A stretch of 19,630 nt of DNA from Desulfuromonadales bacterium (GTDB lineage Bacteria > Desulfobacterota > Desulfuromonadia > Desulfuromonadales > BM103), in the NCBI GenBank assembly GCA_030640215.1, contig DAOWJU010000229.1:1-19630 (forward strand), given 5' to 3'. The notes under the pieces are model-generated. The model saw only the letters and a program-made list of their open reading frames with translations, ran no database searches and was not told the DNA's origin. This document shows, one piece after another, positions 7,839 to 16,487 of this stretch; the first letter of the stretch is position 1, and the number at the start of each line of letters is the position of its first letter. The position numbers were made by a program, and so were the translations under genes.

Positions 7839-8423
7839 TCACTCCTTTTGAGTCGATTCATGATGGGCTTTTTTGGGCTGACCCTCCTGGTCGTTTTCTT
7901 TCGAAAAAAGCTGAATCCCGCTCCAGATGTAATGAAAACAGGCAACGGCGGTGACCAGGCCGGTAACGATGAAGAGTGTGTCGAGCAAAACACCGCTGAC
8001 CTTCGAGAAAGCCGCCAGCAAAGCAAAACCGACGACGATTATCTGTAGCAGAGTTGCCAGCTTACCCCAGAAACTGGGGATGACAACGGCAAGGTTGCCG
8101 GTCAAATACAGGGCTCCTGCACCGAGAGCGACATACAGATCTTTAGCAACCACCGTAACCGCCAGCCAGGGGGGCAAAAGTCCCTGAATACTGAGGGCGA
8201 TAAAAGCTACTGTACTCAGCAGTCTGTCTCCCAACGGGTCGAGAAAAGTACCGAGCACCGTCTTCTGTTTCAGGTGGCGGGCCAGGTAACCATCGAGGAA
8301 ATCAGTGATCCCGGCGACGGCAAAGATAACCAGGGCCAGGGGGAAGTGGCGATAAATGATGGCGACAAGAAACGGCGCGACCAGAAAGAGCCGCAACAGG
8401 CTCAGTGCGTTAGGGAGATTCAC
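7839..8423 (-). CDS. CDP-alcohol phosphatidyltransferase (PgsA/cardiolipin-synthase-like)
   Basis: 194 residues from GTG 8423. The full CDP-alcohol phosphotransferase signature D-x2-D-G-x2-A-R-x8-G-x3-D-x3-D is present as D41, D44, G45, A48, R49, G58, D62, D66. There are about six hydrophobic helices, so it is an integral inner-membrane enzyme moving a phosphatidyl group from CDP-diacylglycerol to an alcohol. Whether the acceptor is glycerol-3-phosphate, phosphatidylglycerol or another alcohol cannot be told. Start choice: an ATG-type frame extends upstream to 8453, but GGAGG (8433-8429) sits 5 bases before GTG 8423, and the protein then begins VNLPNALSLLR, matching the usual MNLPN.LT.LR start. 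It is first in an operon with the Lon-like gene. Confidence 0.88.
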   Translation of the reverse strand: MNLPNALSLLRLFLVAPFLVAIIYRHFPLALVIFAVAGITDFLDGYLARHLKQKTVLGTFLDPLGDRLLSTVAFIALSIQGLLPPWLAVTVVAKDLYVALGAGALYLTGNLAVVIPSFWGKLATLLQIIVVGFALLAAFSKVSGVLLDTLFIVTGLVTAVACFHYIWSGIQLFSKENDQEGQPKKAHHESTQKE

Positions 8424-8553
8424 CTGTTCCTCCACTAATAGAGGGTACTGCACGGTTTACGTTATAAGTATGCCTTGTTTTTCCGGTTTTCCAATGAATT
8501 ACATCGACACGACGATAGATATTCCCAGATCTTTGTTATCATAAAGGCAAGAC
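8424..8553. promoter_or_regulatory. Divergent intergenic region between phosphatidyltransferase and acyl ligase genes
   Basis: 130 bases must hold the outward promoters for both transcription units. It is AT-richer than the flanking genes. On the minus strand TTGGAA, 18 bases and TACTTA form a weak candidate; no strong plus-strand promoter was found. GGAGGA at 8433-8428 is the ribosome site of the minus-strand gene. Confidence 0.4.
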
Positions 8554-11442
8554 ATGGAACTGGTGGAGGCTCCCACAGAAAAAGGATCAACCATCGTGGT
8601 AGCGCAACAAGCAGAAGATGCGAAAACAACAGCGAATGCTCTGCTGGATATCGTCAGGGAACTGACCAGCGAAATCCACCGGCAACAGCACGACCTCGCA
8701 GGGGTGCGGCTCGACAGTACCCTGGATCATGACCTGGGACTCGACAGCCTGGCCCGCGTTGAACTCTTCTCCCGCATTGAAAACCGTCTGGGAGTCACCC
8801 TGCCGGAACGTATTTTAGCAGAGGCGGAGACACCGCGTGACCTGTTGCGGGCGGTTCTCGGAGCCGGTGCGGCGGTGGGGTTGCCAACCGTTCAGGAGAT
8901 TTCGCGTCTTGCTCTCGACGAGGTGACGGAAACACCCGTCTCAGCATCGACCCTGCTCGATGCCCTGCAGTGGCATGTCGACGCCCATCCCGACCGGCCG
9001 CACATCCAGCTCTATGAAGACCAGGCAGACGGCCAGGTCATCACCTATGCACAACTCTGGTCCGGGGCACAACAGGTCGCCGTCGGACTGCAGCGCTTCG
9101 ATCTGCAACCAGGCGACCCGGTCGTCATCATGCTGCATGCCGGGCATGAATATTTCTACAGTTTCTTCGGCGTCCAGCTGGCAGGTGGCATTCCTGTGCC
9201 CATCTACCCTGCTCCCCGCACATCGCTGATCCGTGACCACCTCTATCGGCATGTGGGCATCCTCAACAACTGCCGTGCCATTATCCTGATCACCCAGAAG
9301 GAAGCCAAGCCTCTCGCACAAATACTCAAGTCCCAGGTGGAGGCCCTCAGACATATTGTCACCACCGCTGAATTGACTGCAACTCCGGGACAACTGGAGC
9401 GTCCGGTCATCGGTCCACTCGATACGGCCTTTCTGCAGTACACTTCAGGCAGTACCGGCAACCCCAAGGGCGTTGTCCTCTCCCATGCCAACTTGTTGGC
9501 AAACATCCGGGCCATGGGCGCCCAGATGGAAGTGACGGCAAAAGACGTGTTTATCAGCTGGCTGCCGCTCTATCATGACATGGGCCTGATCGGTGCCTGG
9601 TTCGGCAGCCTCTATTACGCCACCCTGTTGGTGGTGATGTCACCCTTCGCCTTCATTGCCCGGCCACAGCGCTGGCTCTGGGCCATCCATCGCTATCGTG
9701 GCACCTTATCGGCTTCTCCCAACTTCGGTTATGAACTCTGTCTGCGGCGTCTTACTGAGAAACATTTGGCTGGGCTCGATCTCAGCAGCTGGCGAGGGGC
9801 ACTGAACGGTGCCGAGCCGGTCAGCCCGGACACGATCCGTCAGTTTTGCGAACGCTTCCAGGCTTACGATTTTCAACCTGAAGCGATGATGCCGGTTTAC
9901 GGCCTGGCGGAAAATTCCGTGGGACTGACCTTCCCGCCCCTGGCGCGCGGGCCACTTATCGACCGCATCCAGCGTGACACTTTCATGCGCAGGGGGCAGG
10001 CGCTGCCGGCCACGTCAAGGGATCGAACCGCCCTGGAGTTTGCTTCCTGCGGAACACCTCTCAACGATCATCAAGTCCGCATCGTCGATCCTGCGAATCT
10101 GGAATTGCCGGAGCGCCAAGAGGGCCATCTGCAGTTCGTGGGACCATCATCGACAAGCGGCTACTTCCGCAATCCGGCAGCCACCGGGCAGCTCTTCCGG
10201 GAGGACTGGCTTGATTCCGGCGATCTGGCCTATATCGCCAACGGCGAGGTCTACCTTACCGGGCGGGTTAAGGACATCATCATCCGGGCCGGCCGCAATA
10301 TCTACCCACACGAACTGGAAGAAGCGATCGGCAAGCTCAACAATATCCGGGCCGGACGGGTGACTGCTTTCGGCAGCACCGACACGAAATCCGGCACAGA
10401 ACGACTGATCGTTCTGGCTGAGACCCGGATCCGGGATGAGGAGACACTGACGGGATTACGCACAGAGATCAATCAGGTGGTCATGGACCTGGTCGGAGCA
10501 CCGCCCGATGATGTGGTGCTGGCACCACCGCACACCGTTCTGATAACGTCCAGCGGCAAAGTACGCCGTGCTGCCAGCCGTGAGATCTACGAACAGGGCA
10601 GTATCGGCCAATCGTCCAAGGCTGCCTGGTGGCAGGTCGCCCGTTTGACCCTCGCAGGATTCAGGCCCCGCTTCCGCCGCATCAGGCGTGTCGTCAGTGA
10701 TGCCATCTTCGGTTTCTACGCACGCAGTCTGTTTTATCTGCTCGGGCCGACCGTCTGCTTGTTGGTTATTCTGCTGCCGAATCTCGCTTGGCGCTGGGCC
10801 CTGATGCGTGCTGTCATTCGTCTCCTGGCTCGGGTTACGGGCACTCCGGTCACTGTCCATGGGCTGGAGAACCTGCCGAAGCCTGGGACGAGTTGTATCT
10901 TCGTGGCCAATCACGCCAGCTACCTGGACGGCTATCTTATGGTCGGCTACCTGCCGCGCTGTTTTAGTTTTGTCGCCAAAGGGGAATTACTGGAGAGTGC
11001 TCCGGTACGTATGTTCCTGCAGCGCATCGAGACCGATTTTGTGGAACGATTTGATGCACAGAAAGGGGTTGATGACTTCCAGATACTGGCAAACAAGGCC
11101 CGCAAGGGACGAACCTACATGTTCTTTGCCGAAGGAACTTTCACCCGCTACCCCGGGCTTATGCGCTTTCACATGGGGGCCTTCATTGCCGCCGTGGAAG
11201 CCGGAGTTCCGGTTGTCCCAGTCACCATTCGTGGCACACGTTCGCTCCTGCGGGGTACTGACTGGCTGCCACATCGCGGCAGCGCCAACTTGTATTTCGG
11301 TCAACCGATCACGGCAGAATCGCTTGGCCTTGCCTCCACCGATTCTTGGGAAACCGCCGTCGCCCTGCGTGAGGCCACCCGTACCGAGATTCTCAAAATG
11401 TGCGGCGAACCGGACCTCGTTCTGCAGAAGCCGGTCATCTAA
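8554..11442 (+). CDS. ACP / fatty-acyl-AMP ligase / lysophospholipid-type acyltransferase fusion
   Basis: 962 residues in three parts. (1) Acyl carrier domain about 25-105, with phosphopantetheine site S65 in DLGLDSLARVE. (2) Adenylation domain about 135-680 of the fatty-acyl-AMP ligase type: P-loop TSGSTGNPKG 297-306, WLPLYHDMGLIG 336-347, GLAENS 450-455, GDLAY 556-560, GRVKDIIIRAGRNIYP 570-585, and catalytic-type K669 in SSGKVRR. (3) Membrane helix about 726-750, then a PlsC-like acyltransferase: NHASYLD (H787, D792), VAKGEL 807-812, AEGTFTR 859-865, VPVVPVTI 885-892. Inference: the ligase activates a free fatty acid, loads the fused ACP, and the acyltransferase passes it to a lysolipid or glycerol phosphate at the inner membrane. 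This resembles E. coli Aas with an ACP added in front. The ribosome site is weak (AAGGCAAG). It is divergent from the phosphatidyltransferase, supporting a lipid role. Confidence 0.92.
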   Translation: MELVEAPTEKGSTIVVAQQAEDAKTTANALLDIVRELTSEIHRQQHDLAGVRLDSTLDHDLGLDSLARVELFSRIENRLGVTLPERILAEAETPRDLLRAVLGAGAAVGLPTVQEISRLALDEVTETPVSASTLLDALQWHVDAHPDRPHIQLYEDQADGQVITYAQLWSGAQQVAVGLQRFDLQPGDPVVIMLHAGHEYFYSFFGVQLAGGIPVPIYPAPRTSLIRDHLYRHVGILNNCRAIILITQKEAKPLAQILKSQVEALRHIVTTAELTATPGQLERPVIGPLDTAFLQYTSGSTGNPKGVVLSHANLLANIRAMGAQMEVTAKDVFISWLPLYHDMGLIGAWFGSLYYATLLVVMSPFAFIARPQRWLWAIHRYRGTLSASPNFGYELCLRRLTEKHLAGLDLSSWRGALNGAEPVSPDTIRQFCERFQAYDFQPEAMMPVYGLAENSVGLTFPPLARGPLIDRIQRDTFMRRGQALPATSRDRTALEFASCGTPLNDHQVRIVDPANLELPERQEGHLQFVGPSSTSGYFRNPAATGQLFREDWLDSGDLAYIANGEVYLTGRVKDIIIRAGRNIYPHELEEAIGKLNNIRAGRVTAFGSTDTKSGTERLIVLAETRIRDEETLTGLRTEINQVVMDLVGAPPDDVVLAPPHTVLITSSGKVRRAASREIYEQGSIGQSSKAAWWQVARLTLAGFRPRFRRIRRVVSDAIFGFYARSLFYLLGPTVCLLVILLPNLAWRWALMRAVIRLLARVTGTPVTVHGLENLPKPGTSCIFVANHASYLDGYLMVGYLPRCFSFVAKGELLESAPVRMFLQRIETDFVERFDAQKGVDDFQILANKARKGRTYMFFAEGTFTRYPGLMRFHMGAFIAAVEAGVPVVPVTIRGTRSLLRGTDWLPHRGSANLYFGQPITAESLGLASTDSWETAVALREATRTEILKMCGEPDLVLQKPVI

Positions 11443-11543
11443 ACCGTCAAGTTAGCGCGTACGACGTATTGGGCAGCACGCAGACCGGCCGGACCGCCAC
11501 CGCTAATGATGACATCATAGCGTTCCTCTGCTTTATCAACATT
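11439..11543 (-). pseudogene. Remnant of thioredoxin reductase N-terminus (TrxB-like FAD site)
   Basis: The minus strand between the ligase fusion and ftsH encodes 34 codons between two stops, including ERYDVIISGGGPAGLRAAQY and then VVRANLTV. This is the FAD-binding start of thioredoxin reductase-like flavoproteins (YDVIIIGGGPAGLTAA.YAARANL). There is no start codon, and a TAG (11441-11439) ends it inside the stop region of the ligase gene. The remaining 280 or so residues of a TrxB are absent, so this is a truncated relic. Confidence 0.65.
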
Positions 11544-11669
11544 TTACCGACTTAACACTACAGGATTTTAATATAAACCAGGCGCTGAGCAAGGCGGCGC
11601 TCCCGTGGTCTGCTATGATATTAGCAAGGGTTAAAATCAGGACATGAATAACAGGAGCCGGTCACCAAG
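11544..11669. other. Leader region of ftsH
   Basis: No gene seen. TATAAA (11572-11577) and TATGAT (near 11613) are possible -10 boxes, but neither has a good -35 at the right distance. ACAGGAGCC at about 11651-11659 is the likely ribosome site for ATG 11670. Confidence 0.35.
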
Positions 11670-13586
11670 ATGCTGAAAAATCCTTGGCAAAGAATCCTGC
11701 TGGTGACGTTTCTGGTACTGGCCGTCAACGGCTTGTATCTTCACATGTTTCCACCTGCGACGCGGGAGCCAGTTATCCAGATCGCCTACAGTCGTTTCAA
11801 GGATGAAGTCCGGCTGGACCATGTTGCCGAGATCACCATCCAGGGCGAAGCCCTGATCGGGAGTTTCACGGAACCGCTCGCCACCTTTTATGAAGAAGCT
11901 GCCGCGGACAAGTCCGGGGAGCCTCGCGCCTACCAACACTTTCGCACCAATCTCCCGCCGATCGACGACCCGGAGTTGATCCCCCTCTTAGAAGCCCATC
12001 AGGTCGTGGTGAATGTCAAGCCGCCCGAGGACACGTCGGTCTTTATCTCCCTGCTGGCTAACCTGCTACCCTGGATCATCATTTTCGGCGTCTGGTGGTA
12101 TATATACCAACGCATCCGCCAGCAAGGTGGTCTGGGCGGCGGCCTCCTGAATCGATTCAGCAAATCGGGGGCCAGCCTCTTCACGCGACAGGCCACGAGC
12201 AAGACTTTTCAGGACGTAGCCGGTCTGGAAGAGGCGAAACAGGAACTGCAGGAGGTGATCGCCTACCTGCGCGAACCGCACAAATTCACCAAGCTCGGCG
12301 GCAGGATGCCGCGGGGGATTCTGCTGGTCGGGCCGCCGGGGACCGGCAAGACACTGATGGCCCAAGCCGTGGCCGGCGAGGCCGCGGTCCCCTTCTTCAG
12401 TATCTCGGCTTCCCAGTTCGTTGAAATGTTCGTCGGCGTTGGCGCCAGCAGAGTCCGTGACCTTTTCGCTACCGCCAAGAAGAATGCCCCGAGCATCATC
12501 TTCATCGATGAACTGGACGCGGTCGGGCGGGCGCGCGGCACCGGCTTAGGGGGTGGACACGATGAACGAGAGCAAACCCTGAACCAGATGCTGTCGGAAC
12601 TGGACGGTTTCGAACCCCACGATGAAGTGATCGTCATGGCCGCGACCAACCGGCCGGATGTCCTTGATACGGCCCTGCTACGTCCTGGTCGCTTCGACCG
12701 TCAAGTGGTGATCGATCGTCCCGATTGGCGCGATCGTGTCAAGATTCTTGAAGTCCACACCAAAGACATGCCCCTGGCGGACGACATCGAACTGGAGTTG
12801 ATCGCAAAAGGTACCCCTGGCATGGTCGGAGCCGACCTGCAAGGTCTGGTCAATGAAGCTGCCCTGATCGCCGCCCGCGAGGATGCGGAGCAGGTCTTCA
12901 TGAATCATCTGGAACAGGCGAAAGACCGACAGCTCATGGGTATGGAGCGCAAACTGTACCTGTCCGACCAGGAGAAACGAATCACCGCTATCCACGAGTC
13001 GGGACATACCCTGGTCGCCCGCTGTCTGCCGAACACCGATCCGATCCACAAGGTGACGATCATCCCGCGCGGGCAGGCGCTCGGGGTGACCCAGCAGCTG
13101 CCGGAGGATGACCGCTATCATTACCAAAGCAGTTACCTCCTGGCACGGCTGGCCGTGACCTTGGGCGGCAGAGCCGCGGAGAAACTGTTCTTCGGCGAGT
13201 ATTCGACCGGTGCCCAGAATGATCTCAAACAGGTCATGGACCTCGCTGAGAAGATGGTCTGTCAGTGGGGCATGAGCGAGGCACTCGGCCCCTTAAGTTT
13301 CAATCGGGGCGAAGAGCACCCGTTCCTCGGTCTCAAGCTGGCGACGGAAAAGACCTTCAGTGAGAAGACCGCCTGGATCATCGACCAGGAGATCGAAAAA
13401 CTGATTCATACCGCCCAGGAGTGTGCCGAGCAGGTACCGGCTGAGAACCATGATGTTCTGGAAGCGCTTGCGGAGAGTCTGTTCGAGGAAGAGACCCTGG
13501 ATCAGGAGCGTTTAAAGGAGTTTTTCCAGACCAGAACGCTTAAGCTGCCGGACAAGGCTTGTGCCGACTTGCATGTGTCTGACTGA
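11670..13586 (+). CDS. ftsH: ATP-dependent zinc metalloprotease FtsH (divergent paralogue)
   Basis: 638 residues. Membrane helix 9-26, a periplasmic domain about 27-122, second helix about 126-146, then a Gly-rich linker. AAA domain: Walker A GPPGTGKT 221-228, Walker [10 protein letters not shown] 276-284, second region of homology about 325-347 (ATNRPD...[10 protein letters not shown]). Peptidase M41: H442-E443-S444-G445-H446 and third zinc ligand D518 (TGAQNDLK). The motif reads HESGH rather than the common HEAGH, and [10 protein letters not shown] replaces GTPGFSGADL, so this is probably an additional FtsH rather than the housekeeping copy. FtsH hexamers extract and degrade misassembled inner-membrane and some cytosolic proteins; in E. 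coli FtsH controls lipid synthesis through LpxC, which is suggestive given the lipid genes beside it. The acidic C-terminal tail is short. Confidence 0.94.
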   Translation: MLKNPWQRILLVTFLVLAVNGLYLHMFPPATREPVIQIAYSRFKDEVRLDHVAEITIQGEALIGSFTEPLATFYEEAAADKSGEPRAYQHFRTNLPPIDDPELIPLLEAHQVVVNVKPPEDTSVFISLLANLLPWIIIFGVWWYIYQRIRQQGGLGGGLLNRFSKSGASLFTRQATSKTFQDVAGLEEAKQELQEVIAYLREPHKFTKLGGRMPRGILLVGPPGTGKTLMAQAVAGEAAVPFFSISASQFVEMFVGVGASRVRDLFATAKKNAPSIIFIDELDAVGRARGTGLGGGHDEREQTLNQMLSELDGFEPHDEVIVMAATNRPDVLDTALLRPGRFDRQVVIDRPDWRDRVKILEVHTKDMPLADDIELELIAKGTPGMVGADLQGLVNEAALIAAREDAEQVFMNHLEQAKDRQLMGMERKLYLSDQEKRITAIHESGHTLVARCLPNTDPIHKVTIIPRGQALGVTQQLPEDDRYHYQSSYLLARLAVTLGGRAAEKLFFGEYSTGAQNDLKQVMDLAEKMVCQWGMSEALGPLSFNRGEEHPFLGLKLATEKTFSEKTAWIIDQEIEKLIHTAQECAEQVPAENHDVLEALAESLFEEETLDQERLKEFFQTRTLKLPDKACADLHVSD

Positions 13587-13764
13587 CTTGGTTGTGATTT
13601 GAACAGTTTTTGTGAAATGTGCAGACCTGCCCCATTTCATCTTCCGCAGTTGGTTCACATTGATATGGTTCTTCTGCAGCGTTCACAGGGGCTGACCATG
13701 CAGTAAGGATTGCTAGTACGAGCAGGGCAGGCATTAAAAATCGCAGGGTGATTTGTGCTTTCAT
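13540..13764 (-). CDS. Small predicted secreted protein with four Cys
   Basis: 74 residues. The N-terminus is a clear signal peptide: KAQITLR, hydrophobic 9-22, then a likely cleavage after VNA (about residue 29). The mature part of about 45 residues has four Cys (36, 48, 54, 71) and several His. I do not recognise a family. The last 47 bases overlap the 3' end of ftsH on the opposite strand. A consensus TATAAT (13776-13771) lies only 6 bases before the ATG and no ribosome site is visible, so if expressed the mRNA may be leaderless. It could also be a chance frame; the signal peptide is the main argument. Confidence 0.45.
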   Translation of the reverse strand: MKAQITLRFLMPALLVLAILTAWSAPVNAAEEPYQCEPTAEDEMGQVCTFHKNCSNHNQVSQTHASRHKPCPAA

Positions 13765-13770
13765 ACTTGG

Positions 13771-13779
13771 ATTATATCA
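13771..13779 (-). promoter_or_regulatory. Extended -10 element ahead of the small secreted protein
   Basis: TGATATAAT on the minus strand is a perfect extended -10 (TGn-TATAAT). The expected start, about 7 bases downstream, falls on the A of ATG 13764. No convincing -35 was found, which is tolerable for extended -10 promoters. Confidence 0.4.
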
Positions 13780-13889
13780 GTAAATCGAGATTAAACTTGG
13801 TTGAGAGACTGTCGGACCATCGGGCCTGAAGCGAAAGTTTGATGGACTAGTGGCAAGGGCGTGTAAGAGTCCCCGGTTCCGAAGTAGAA

Positions 13890-14678
13890 CTATTTGATTT
13901 CCACATAGTATCCTGTATGTCTTCGTATGTTAATCACTTCTCCACCTGCAAAAAGCAGATACTGTCCCTTAATGCCAACCAGCTTACCGTGAATAACTGG
14001 TGATTTATCGAAATTCAGGCTCTTGACCTTTTGGGGATACTCCAAGACTGGATAATTCAACCGGACCACTTCATCATTTTCGGAGAAAAGATCCAGAATA
14101 TCAGCTGGTAAATGTTCTTCCAGGATCCTCTTCTCAGAAACCAAATCAATGCTCTCATCAATTTCGTTTCGCAACATTTTTTGCCAATGGGTCCTATCGG
14201 TAAAGAACTCTTTCAGGGCCACTTCCACCCTACCCGCCGCATAACGATTGGGAGTTTCTGCCAAGCGTATGGCAGCAGTTGCGCCTTGATCAATCCAACG
14301 AGTTGGAACCTGATCACTCCGTGTTACGCCAACTTTTACAGCACTGGAAGCAGCCAGATACACAATATGAGGCCGATTATGGTGCTTCTCTTCCCACTCC
14401 GGGTCTCTGCCCTCGCCGAGGTGCGCACGGCAGAGTTCAGGACGAATAATGCACTCTGCCGATTCTGGTGCTGTTTTAAAACATGGATAGCAGAAACCTT
14501 GACCAAACGATTTCTTCGTAACCTTAGAACACCTGGTGCAATGAATAACTCCCCGCCACTCAAGGTGAATTTCCTGACCAATGAGGTCGTTCATATTCAC
14601 ATCTTCTGACAGGTTCAGGACATACTTCACCTGATCATTCAGGTGCGTTGACATCTTTCTGATGTTACCAACAGCCAT
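13890..14678 (-). CDS. DUF2797 family protein
   Basis: 262 residues. N-terminal zinc-site candidate C47-x2-C50 with C63-x2-C66 (IHCTRC ... GFCYPC), followed by C76 and C83. Residues 104-135 read HIVYLAASSAVKVGVTR...RWIDQGA, which resembles the start of GIY-YIG-like folds (Y..., K.G.T..., R...QGA). This combination matches my recollection of DUF2797, for which I know no established function. No membrane segments. The ribosome site GGAG sits 11 bases ahead of ATG 14678. It appears monocistronic; upstream lies the repeat copy at 14728 and an MFS relic. Confidence 0.75.
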   Translation of the reverse strand: MAVGNIRKMSTHLNDQVKYVLNLSEDVNMNDLIGQEIHLEWRGVIHCTRCSKVTKKSFGQGFCYPCFKTAPESAECIIRPELCRAHLGEGRDPEWEEKHHNRPHIVYLAASSAVKVGVTRSDQVPTRWIDQGATAAIRLAETPNRYAAGRVEVALKEFFTDRTHWQKMLRNEIDESIDLVSEKRILEEHLPADILDLFSENDEVVRLNYPVLEYPQKVKSLNFDKSPVIHGKLVGIKGQYLLFAGGEVINIRRHTGYYVEIK

Positions 14679-14727
14679 TTTGTTTGTTTCTCCGGAAATG
14701 AGGCGACAAAGGTAGTGACGATTGAAT

Positions 14728-14741
14728 CGGTATTATGTTCC
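14728..14741 (+). repeat. Partial copy of the dispersed GGTATTAT repeat
   Basis: CGGTATTATGTTCC resembles the first 14 bases of the 20-bp repeat at 5164-5183. It sits directly beyond the 3' end of the MFS relic. Confidence 0.4.
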
Positions 14742-14747
14742 TTCAGC

Positions 14748-15433
14748 TTAATGCACTTGGCGACAGTTGGTCTCCCGGCTGAATATCACACAGATCAGCG
14801 CCAGGACAGCCCAAGCCAGCATGAACGAGAACCCGGCACGGAAAGCGTTCAACTCGTAGATTCTGGCCTCTCCCACCATTGTCCCCTGCCACTGCCGATC
14901 CAGAACCCAGCCGACGGCTGGCTGGAGCAGCATGGGGCCGAGCATTACACCCATGTTGCAGACACCGGCCGCGGTTCCGGCCAAGTGTGCCGGGACGGAC
15001 TCCTTGACGTAAGCAAAGCCGATGATGATGCCACCGGCAGAGAATCCGCTCACGATCAGCAGAGCAACCAGTGCAGCAATGGGCAATCCCGGCACAAAGA
15101 TGATCGCCGCCCAGCTCAGGGCCAAAGCTGCGCAGCCGATCACGTAAAGGGGCTTGCGCTGGCCGATGCGGTCCGAGAGGCTGCCGAAGACCGGGCCACC
15201 CACTGCCCAGGAGATTAACAAGGCCGAACAGATAGCCGCAGCCTTTGGGGCACTCCTCCCGTAATGGGTGGTCAGGAAGGGAACTCCCCAGAGGCCAGCG
15301 AAGGTGAGGACGCTTCCGGCAAAGGCGCCGGGGGCAATAAACAACAACCACGTATTGCGATAACCCAAGACCTGCCTCAACCCCGCTATGATCCCGGTGC
15401 GAGGTGTCTCAGCGCGGATGTAATAGCGATCCT
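14748..15433 (-). pseudogene. 5'-truncated MFS transporter (C-terminal half only)
   Basis: The frame is open from just after a TAA at about 15436 to the stop at 14748 and encodes about 228 residues: DRYYIRAETPRTGIIAGLRQ, then six hydrophobic helices in the pattern of MFS helices 7-12, with the loop motif GSLSDRIGQRKP equivalent to the conserved helix 8-9 loop. A normal MFS protein has about 400-430 residues and 12 helices, so the N-terminal half is missing. No ATG or ribosome site lies at the front (only an internal TTG at 15380). The break is about 13 bases from the 45-bp repeat copy at 15449, suggesting repeat-associated deletion or insertion. Confidence 0.7.
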
Positions 15434-15448
15434 TTTAAAAAGCTGGAG

Positions 15449-15493
15449 TTAACGTGTAACCCGCTGTTTATATAAGTGTAAATGAGGAATGTC
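15449..15493 (+). repeat. Dispersed 45-bp repeat, copy B
   Basis: The first 22 bases are 21 of 22 identical to 5196-5217, with weaker similarity to 15493. It directly abuts the truncated end of the MFS relic. Confidence 0.65.
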
Positions 15494-15548
15494 ACAAGTT
15501 CACAGATGAATTGTAACATGACAATGCAGAACGTATCTAACAACCACA

Positions 15549-15576
15549 TTTACGGGTCACTTTCATCTGGTACAAT
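15549..15576 (+). promoter_or_regulatory. Probable promoter of the MscS gene
   Basis: TTTACG (15549-15554), 16 bases, then TACAAT (15571-15576) preceded by TGG, giving an extended -10. It lies 35 bases ahead of the ATG at 15611. Confidence 0.45.
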
Positions 15577-15610
15577 GACAGGTAACTTTTAATGATCATG
15601 GAGGTTGCTA

Positions 15611-16438
15611 ATGGATAATGAACTGGAAACAATTCAACAAGTCTATAATGTCATCGTTGAATTCATAATCAACTACAGCTTCCAGATTCTCGGTGCCATC
15701 ATCATTCTGCTCATCGGCGCCAAGCTGGCAAGTTGGCTGGGGCGGCTTGTAACACGGCTGTGCGAAAAGAAGAATATTGATGTCACCTTGTCGCACTTCC
15801 TTGGCAGTGTCACTAAAATCCTGGTATTGACTTTTGTGGTCATTATCGCCATTGGCAAGTTCGGCATCTCTATTGCTCCTTTTATTGCTGCCATTGGCGC
15901 ACTCGCCTTTGGCACCAGCTTTGCCATTGCCGGCCCGGTATCCAACTATGGCGCTGGCCTGGTCATTATCCTGTCACGGCCATTTTTGATCGGGGATACG
16001 ATTACCATCAACGATGTCAGCGGTGTTGTCGATGAAATCCATCTGGCTGTGACGATCCTATCCACGGAAGATGACGAAAAGATCACTATCCCCAACAAGC
16101 ATATTGTCGGAGAAATTCTGTTAAATTCTTTTGCCAATAAAATTGTTGAAGGGACGGTAGGAATCAGTTACCAGGACGATCCGGAAAAGGCCATAGAGGT
16201 GATACAAGAGGCACTGAAGGGCCTTGAAGGTGTTTGTCATGAGCCGCCGCCGCAAGTCGGCATTGAAGCCTTTGGCGAGTCTTCCATTGACCTGGGCATG
16301 CGTTACTGGGTGCCAACCAAGAAGTATTTTCAGACTCTTTATCGTGGCAATATGGTCGTCCACAAAGCTCTGCAAGAGGCTGGCATCACTATTCCGTTTC
16401 CGCAGAGGGATGTGCACCTTAAGCAGACAACTGGTTGA
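15611..16438 (+). CDS. Small-conductance mechanosensitive channel (MscS family)
   Basis: 275 residues from ATG 15611. GGAGG at 15600-15604 is 6 bases upstream of this ATG; a TTG at 15605 is too close to the ribosome site to be the start. Three membrane helices: about 18-45, 64-83 and the Gly/Ala-rich pore helix 85-120 (IAAIGALAFGTSFAIAGP). The MscS beta domain follows (LSRPFLIGDTI at 121-131, PNKHIVGEILLNS at 161-173), then the alpha/beta C-terminal domain. Length and layout match the minimal MscS channel that releases solutes during hypo-osmotic shock. It appears monocistronic with its own promoter. Confidence 0.93.
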   Translation: MDNELETIQQVYNVIVEFIINYSFQILGAIIILLIGAKLASWLGRLVTRLCEKKNIDVTLSHFLGSVTKILVLTFVVIIAIGKFGISIAPFIAAIGALAFGTSFAIAGPVSNYGAGLVIILSRPFLIGDTITINDVSGVVDEIHLAVTILSTEDDEKITIPNKHIVGEILLNSFANKIVEGTVGISYQDDPEKAIEVIQEALKGLEGVCHEPPPQVGIEAFGESSIDLGMRYWVPTKKYFQTLYRGNMVVHKALQEAGITIPFPQRDVHLKQTTG

Positions 16439-16443
16439 TGCCG

Positions 16444-16463
16444 GATTGTGGAGTAACACAATC
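16444..16463. other. Hairpin between the convergent MscS and 87-residue genes
   Basis: GATTGTG-GAGTAA-CACAATC, a perfect 7-bp stem with a 6-base loop, placed between two convergent genes. No T-run follows on either strand, so it is at best a weak terminator. Confidence 0.3.
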
Positions 16464-16487
16464 AAGGATTAAATGGGCGGCTCCTTC

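Noticed and set aside
8424..8453. Longer start (8453) for the phosphatidyltransferase
   Set aside because: The GGAGG site 5 bases before GTG 8423 and the family-typical NLPN start favour the shorter protein.
16444..16463. Bidirectional terminator between MscS and the 87-residue gene
   Set aside because: The stem is perfect but no T-tract follows on either strand; kept only as a weak hairpin.
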